From contig NC_071353.1 of the NCBI RefSeq assembly GCF_943734655.1, positions 142,947,907-143,011,906 on the forward strand: 64,000 nt of DNA, given 5' to 3'. Shown here one piece after another: positions 59,781 through 64,000 of the stretch (positions are counted from its first letter, which is position 1; every line of letters begins with the position of its first letter). The notes beneath the pieces were generated by a model. The model had not been told where the DNA came from. It worked only from the letters and a program-made list of their open reading frames with translations, and searched no databases. This DNA is from Sabethes cyaneus (taxonomy: Eukaryota > Arthropoda > Insecta > Diptera > Culicidae). The translations under genes were made by a program, and so were the position numbers.

Positions 59781-60086
59781 GCTGCTTGCCAGCTACTTGG
59801 GTAGAACCCAAGAAACTTTTTTGTTGTATAACAGCTTATTAAGCGCTTGTCGCCCGGTAATGAGCTATACAATGATCGAATAAGCTACTATTCAATAAAC
59901 ATGTTTGTTAGGAACGCATGATCGCGTGATGGGCTGGAAGGCGATCAACCAGAGGATGTGTATATATGTATAAGGTCGTTTCTTCAACTACACGTTGCCA
60001 GAATTTGCTTAGGAAAAATTCGGAGTTTTATCACCGGAGAAATGAGTGATCACTCTTCATCACGTTTGTTTTATAGGTAACTAGCT

Positions 60087-60238
60087 GACCCGACAAACTT
60101 CGTATTGCTACAAATTAACCTGTGTTGTACATAAATCATGAATCTCGGATGATCTTTGTCACAATCTCGAGTTTTGCAAGTTTCTGAGGAGTTCAACCTT
60201 AGATGATTCATTTTGGCAGCTACGTAACTATGCAAGCA
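60087..60238 (+). repeat. Dispersed repeat, short copy (CTAGCTGACCCGACAAAC)
   Basis: Begins ACTAGCTGACCCGACAAACT and is about 95% alike over some 120 bp to the start of 61480-61620. The MITE at 60240 interrupts it. Confidence 0.7.
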
Positions 60239-60239
60239 T

Positions 60240-60540
60240 CCCAGGTAACCAATAAGCATCAGCAATGCTATTCAAATGTAGGCCAATAAGCATTTAAGTC
60301 GCCTTAAATGCTACTTAAATGCTTTTTTTGGCAAAATATACAGCTACTTTGCTGATAACCTTCTTATAGTGCTGACAATGCTAATTTACAGCTAATTACC
60401 AACACGAAGAATTTGAATACAATTTTGGATGCCAATTTACAACACCTATGCAGTCAAAAAGCTAATATACAACAACGTGCAGTATAAAATGCCAGATACA
60501 CTGATTTGCTGCTTATGTTAATGCTTATTAGTTACCAGGA
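60240..60540 (+). mobile_element. 301-bp MITE, copy B
   Basis: Homologous to 24475-24785 throughout, with ends CCCAGGTAACCAATAAGCAT and, read inward from the right, TCCTGGTAACTAATAAGCAT. AT flanks both sides (60238-60239 and 60541-60542). An internal palindrome AGCATTTAAG / CTTAAATGCT lies near 60288-60312. Confidence 0.8.
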
Positions 60541-61480
60541 ATGGGTAGTTTAATATACAAATTTGCAATTTTTCCTCACAGTAACGTAGAAAACAACTCC
60601 CCTGTCCCCTCATTGCATAGCCAGAAAGCGGATAGTAATATTCGCCATGATTGTACAACATTTCGCCGAATTTCAGTTTGCGAAAAACCTTAAGGGGAAT
60701 GTACCATTTCACGGAAAACTTTTTTGTGGAAAGTACCATTTCGCGATCCTCTCCTTACTCGCTGTCGTTCGTTCCAGGAAACCCAGGTACACCCAGGAAA
60801 ACAAATAAACCTACACAGTAGTGATTTCTGCGCGGAGTTGCCTCCTCCCAGTGGGCGGCGCTTCCGACGGCGGGTCTAGGAATGATCTAGTGTTACTATA
60901 GATAGTTTTTGTGGTCTTGTTATTGATGTTTAATAACTAATGTTTTATGGAATAGTCTCGAATTTCTCGAGTTCGATTAGTTTTTGAGTTTCGCAAAAAT
61001 TTCTGTTTTATTTGTATGAGAGTCCATATCCCCCTACCACAGGGGTGAGAGGTCTCTAACTATCATAAAACAAATTCAAGACTCCAAAATCTCCGACATG
61101 CCAAATTTGGTTCCATTTGCTTGATTAGTTCTCAAGTTATAAGGAAATTTGAATTTCATTTGTATGGGAGCCCCCCCCCTCCTAAACAGGTGAGGGGTCT
61201 TAATTCATCATAGAAAAAAATTTTGCCTCCAAAAACACCTACATGCCAAATTTGGTTCTATTTGCTTGATTAGTTCTCGAGTTATGCAGAAATTTGTGCT
61301 TCATTTGTATGGGAGGCCCCCCTCTTAGTGAGGGGAGGGGTCTCTAACCATTACTAAAACCTTTTCTGGCCCCAAAAACCTCTACATGCAAATTTTCACG
61401 CCGATTGGTTCAGTAGTTTTTGATTCTATAAGGAACATCCCGACAGACAGACAGAAATCCATTTTTATATATAAGACTAG
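60541..61480 (+). repeat. Dispersed repeat body with about 130-150 bp tandem units
   Basis: Three imperfect units at about 61000-61140, 61141-61275 and 61276-61440 share TTTGTATGGGAG, a C-run, GAGGGGTCT, ACATGCCAAATTTGGTT and TTGATTAGTTCTCGAGTTAT. The block ends in GACAGACAGACAGAAATCC and TATATATAAG, then a new copy of the ACTAGCTGACCCG unit starts. Confidence 0.7.
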
Positions 61481-61640
61481 CTGACCCGACAAACTTCGTA
61501 TTGCCTCAAATTAAACTGTGTTGTACATAAATCGTGAATCTCGGATGCCCTTTGTCACAATCTTGAGTTTTGCAAGTTTCTGGGGAGTTCATGGGTGTTT
61601 TAATATACAAATTTTCCTCACAGTAAAGTAGAAAACAATT
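61480..61640 (+). repeat. Dispersed repeat, second ACTAGCTGACCCG unit
   Basis: Matches 60087-60210 and continues into sequence matching 60541-60620 (GGGTGTTTTAATATACAAAT, ATTGCATAGCC), showing the first copy was contiguous before the MITE inserted. Confidence 0.7.
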
Positions 61641-61679
61641 CCCCCCATTGCATAGCCTGATAAAAGAAAGCGGATAGCA

Positions 61680-62480
61680 TTTTAATATTTTTGAAGCTTG
61701 TTTTTGTCTTTTTATCGTTTTCGTCTTTTTAACGTCTCTTGATTTCGATCTCGATTTTCTACATCTATTTATAGTTATTTCGTTATTTTATACTATCCTT
61801 TTGAGCATTTTTTATTGCTGGCATTGGATAAGACTTTTTTGCCGTCTTTTGTATTTTTTTATTGTATTTTTGTCGCCTCTTCGTCGTCTTTTCATTACGT
61901 TATTGTTATTTTTTCGATAACGTTTCGCCGTCTTTTTGTCACCTCTTTATTGTCTTCTCTTCGTACAAGTCGTCTTTTTTAAACGCCTTTTTTATCGTGT
62001 TTTTTGTTGTCTTTGTCGTATCTAATCATTTCCTTTTGTTGCTGTTTTGGCTTTTTTTCGTATTCTTATTATTGTCGTTTCGATACCTTTTCGCCGTTGT
62101 CGTCTTTTTGTTGTCTCTTTTCCTCTGCGTCATCTTTTTGTAATCTCTCTGTCATATTTTTCTTCTTGCTTTGTGCCATTTTTATCGACTTTCTTGTTGC
62201 TGTTTTGGCGTAGTTTCGTCGTCGTTTAGTCGTCGTTTCTTTATTTTTGTAATTTATTCATCGCCTTTTTGTTATTATCTCCTTGTTACTTTTGATCAAT
62301 TTTTTGTCATTCTACTTGTTGTCAAGACAACAAAAATGTTTCATCCATGTTATGTTGCCCTTTTAAGGTTTTTTAGACCTTTTGTGTCGCCATTTCCGTC
62401 GGTTTCCGTTGTTTTTTTTGTCAATTTTTTATCCTATTTTCGTCACTTTAATTTTTCCATCGCATTTTCATCGTCTGCTC
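61680..62480 (+). repeat. T-rich low-complexity tract
   Basis: Degenerate TTTTTCGTC / TTTTTGTCGTC-type repeat. Frames through it are compositional artefacts. Confidence 0.75.
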
Positions 62481-62689
62481 ATTAGAGTAGTGAACCCTCT
62501 TTACTATGTTCGTTTCTTTCTCTCAGAAGAACTTTATGAGAAACTTTCATTACTATTCACTTGTATGTAGAGCACTTGTGATTTTTGCAACTGTAAGAAA
62601 ATTTTAACCATTTCCGTAAAGTTTATGAAAATCCGTAGATACGAGCACTTGATCCGTAGGTCAATGAAAAATTTGGAGCTAAAGGTGCT

Positions 62690-64000
62690 CTCCCACCTTG
62701 GTTACGTCGTCCATGGGTAGTATAAGATGGGCTATATAGGGGCTACAGCGGATCAAATTTTATCACTCCAATAAATCCTCCAGAAATGTCAGGATACAAT
62801 AGGTGGTTGATTTCAGGGAAGCATACGATACAGTCGAGCGCAAACAGCTATACGCGGCAGATTTATACAACCCTGCAACGAGTGACGTACTACGAGCGTG
62901 CTCTCCAAGTGCTGTCTTTCCGAGAGTATTGCGGACTTCGAAACGAGAAATGATCTTCGGTTATAGAAGCCAACAACTAGACGACCGTGATATTATTATT
63001 AGAAACCTTGGGACGGCGGCGGCAATTTGCGTCAGATTAAAACCAAAGGCTGGTAGGATTGGGAGCTAGGGACCACTACCTAGCTCTCCGCTGTGAACAA
63101 CATTCAGAACCGACGCCAACCGGCCTTGGGTAGATCTTGCGCGGCTGAAGCAGCCAGACGTTACCGCAAACTACGCGCATTCACGCGAAGCTGCGCTGCC
63201 GGAAAAGAACGAGCTGGACGAAACGCCTCTCGAGGACTGTTGGAACACCGTTAAAACAGCCATTAGCAGTGTAGTGGAGAGCTCCGTCGGGTAGCTGGTC
63301 AGAGGAACGACTGGTTTAACGATGAATGTAGGAGGGCGATGGATGAGGAGAATCTGCGCAGCGTGGGCGACAAAGATGCACAGTGCTGGACTTCACAGGC
63401 CGAAGAAGATGTAGCCAAATCCATGTAACCCAAATCTACCCATATAACCCAAACCATGTAACCCAAATCTTTTGGAAGAAAAAGCGCTGCCTGGAAGAGC
63501 AGGAGTATTGGGAGTTGGAGGGGATGCATCGTTCTCAGCAAACGCAAAAAATGGCCATCCTGCAGCTAAAGAACAATAAATTTGCTGGAAAAGTTGGCAT
63601 TGGAACGGCGCTTATTAAAATGAAACCAGAAAAGCTGGCGACTTGTCTGCACCTACTTATTGTTAACATTTGGGATACAGAATAGCTATAGCTACCAGCG
63701 GAGTGAACAGATATGATCTACGCACCAGTTATACATTGACTTGAAAGCTGCATATGATTCCATCGACCGAAAAGAAGTATGGAAATTCATGGACGAGAAT
63801 GGCTTTTCCAGGAAGCTGATCAAATTGATTCAATCTATAATGGATGGTACACAGTGCTGTGTTCTGATTTCGGGTGGTTTCTCGAGATCATTTGAATCAC
63901 ACGTCAAGGTTCGTTTAAGTGATGATCTCTCTTGCCTGCCATTCAACCTAGCACTACAAGCTGTTATGAACGGCTTGTAAGGCACGATCTGCAACAAATC
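62690..64000 (+). mobile_element. RTE-like non-LTR fragments, running off the window end
   Basis: Two pieces. 62700-63062: RT start (MGYIGATADQIL, VDFREAYDTVERKQL) with a large deletion. 63080 onward: linker (ARLKQPDVTANYAHSREAAL, ETPLEDCWNTVKTAISSVVE), then LKNNKFAGKVGIGTALIKM, KAAYDSIDRKEVWKFMDENG and CCVLISGGFSRSFES, closely related to the 12.8-14.8 kb element. The QGDGLS block is altered to KVRLSDDLSC. Stops and deletions are present. Confidence 0.8.

Noticed and set aside
61000..61440. CRISPR-like repeat array
   Set aside because: Units are long, imperfect and lack short spacers. This is a eukaryotic dispersed repeat.
61862..62485. Frames rich in Phe and Val with apparent membrane segments
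   Set aside because: Same composition artefact in the second T-rich tract.

Overview
The window looks like repeat-rich chromosomal DNA from a dipteran insect, most likely a mosquito. Three host genes have spliced introns. The repeats are the usual mosquito mix: RTE-, CR1/Jockey- and LOA-type non-LTR elements, BEL/Pao and Ty3/gypsy (mag-like) LTR elements, Transib-like and piggyBac-like DNA elements and small MITEs. Species and element-family names are inferred from motif recognition only; no database was searched.

Host genes. (1) 3435-6538 (-) encodes a 7-exon, about 912-residue ZAD - four MADF - six C2H2 zinc-finger protein. (2) Divergently, 7167-8529 (+) encodes a 3-exon PH-domain protein of the sesquipedalian/PHETA family with an FARMH F&H-type motif. 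(3) 30721-45717 (-) is IFT140, a core IFT-A ciliary transport subunit, reconstructed here as 5 coding exons and about 1476 residues. Its last intron is 10.4 kb and packed with transposons.

Repeats by region. 1-3.3 kb: BEL/Pao 3' end with probable LTR, then RTE-like and CR1-like remnants. 9.4-16.1 kb: non-LTR remnants and a long CR1-type element split by a 2-kb RTE-like element with a perfect 14-bp target-site duplication. 16.3-20.1 and 25.7-30.1 kb: two direct copies of an about 4-kb segment that carries an intact 131-codon coiled-coil ORF on the minus strand. 20.1-25.3 kb, between them: a LOA-type element broken by a piggyBac-like MITE and by a second MITE. 33.4-43.8 kb, the IFT140 intron: a Transib-like fold-back element, non-LTR remnants and a degenerate mag-type gypsy element with both LTRs. 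47.2-50.0 kb: an RTE-like element split by a LOA-type insertion with its own TSD. 50.6-53.4 kb: a 2.75-kb Transib-like element with about 350-bp inverted repeats and a 5-bp TSD. 53.4-64 kb: pyrimidine-rich tracts, low-copy-looking DNA without recognisable genes, a second MITE copy, tandem dispersed repeats and RTE-like fragments running off the end.

The three host genes show no operon-like relation. The ZAD and PHETA genes share a 628-bp divergent promoter interval. A candidate RFX X-box lies about 135 bp upstream of the IFT140 start, as expected for a ciliary gene. No tRNA, rRNA or CRISPR array was seen. The most notable items are the two transposons with RSS-like heptamer ends, the ZAD-MADFx4-C2H2x6 architecture built from phase-2 exon duplications, and the duplicated segment with its intact small ORF.
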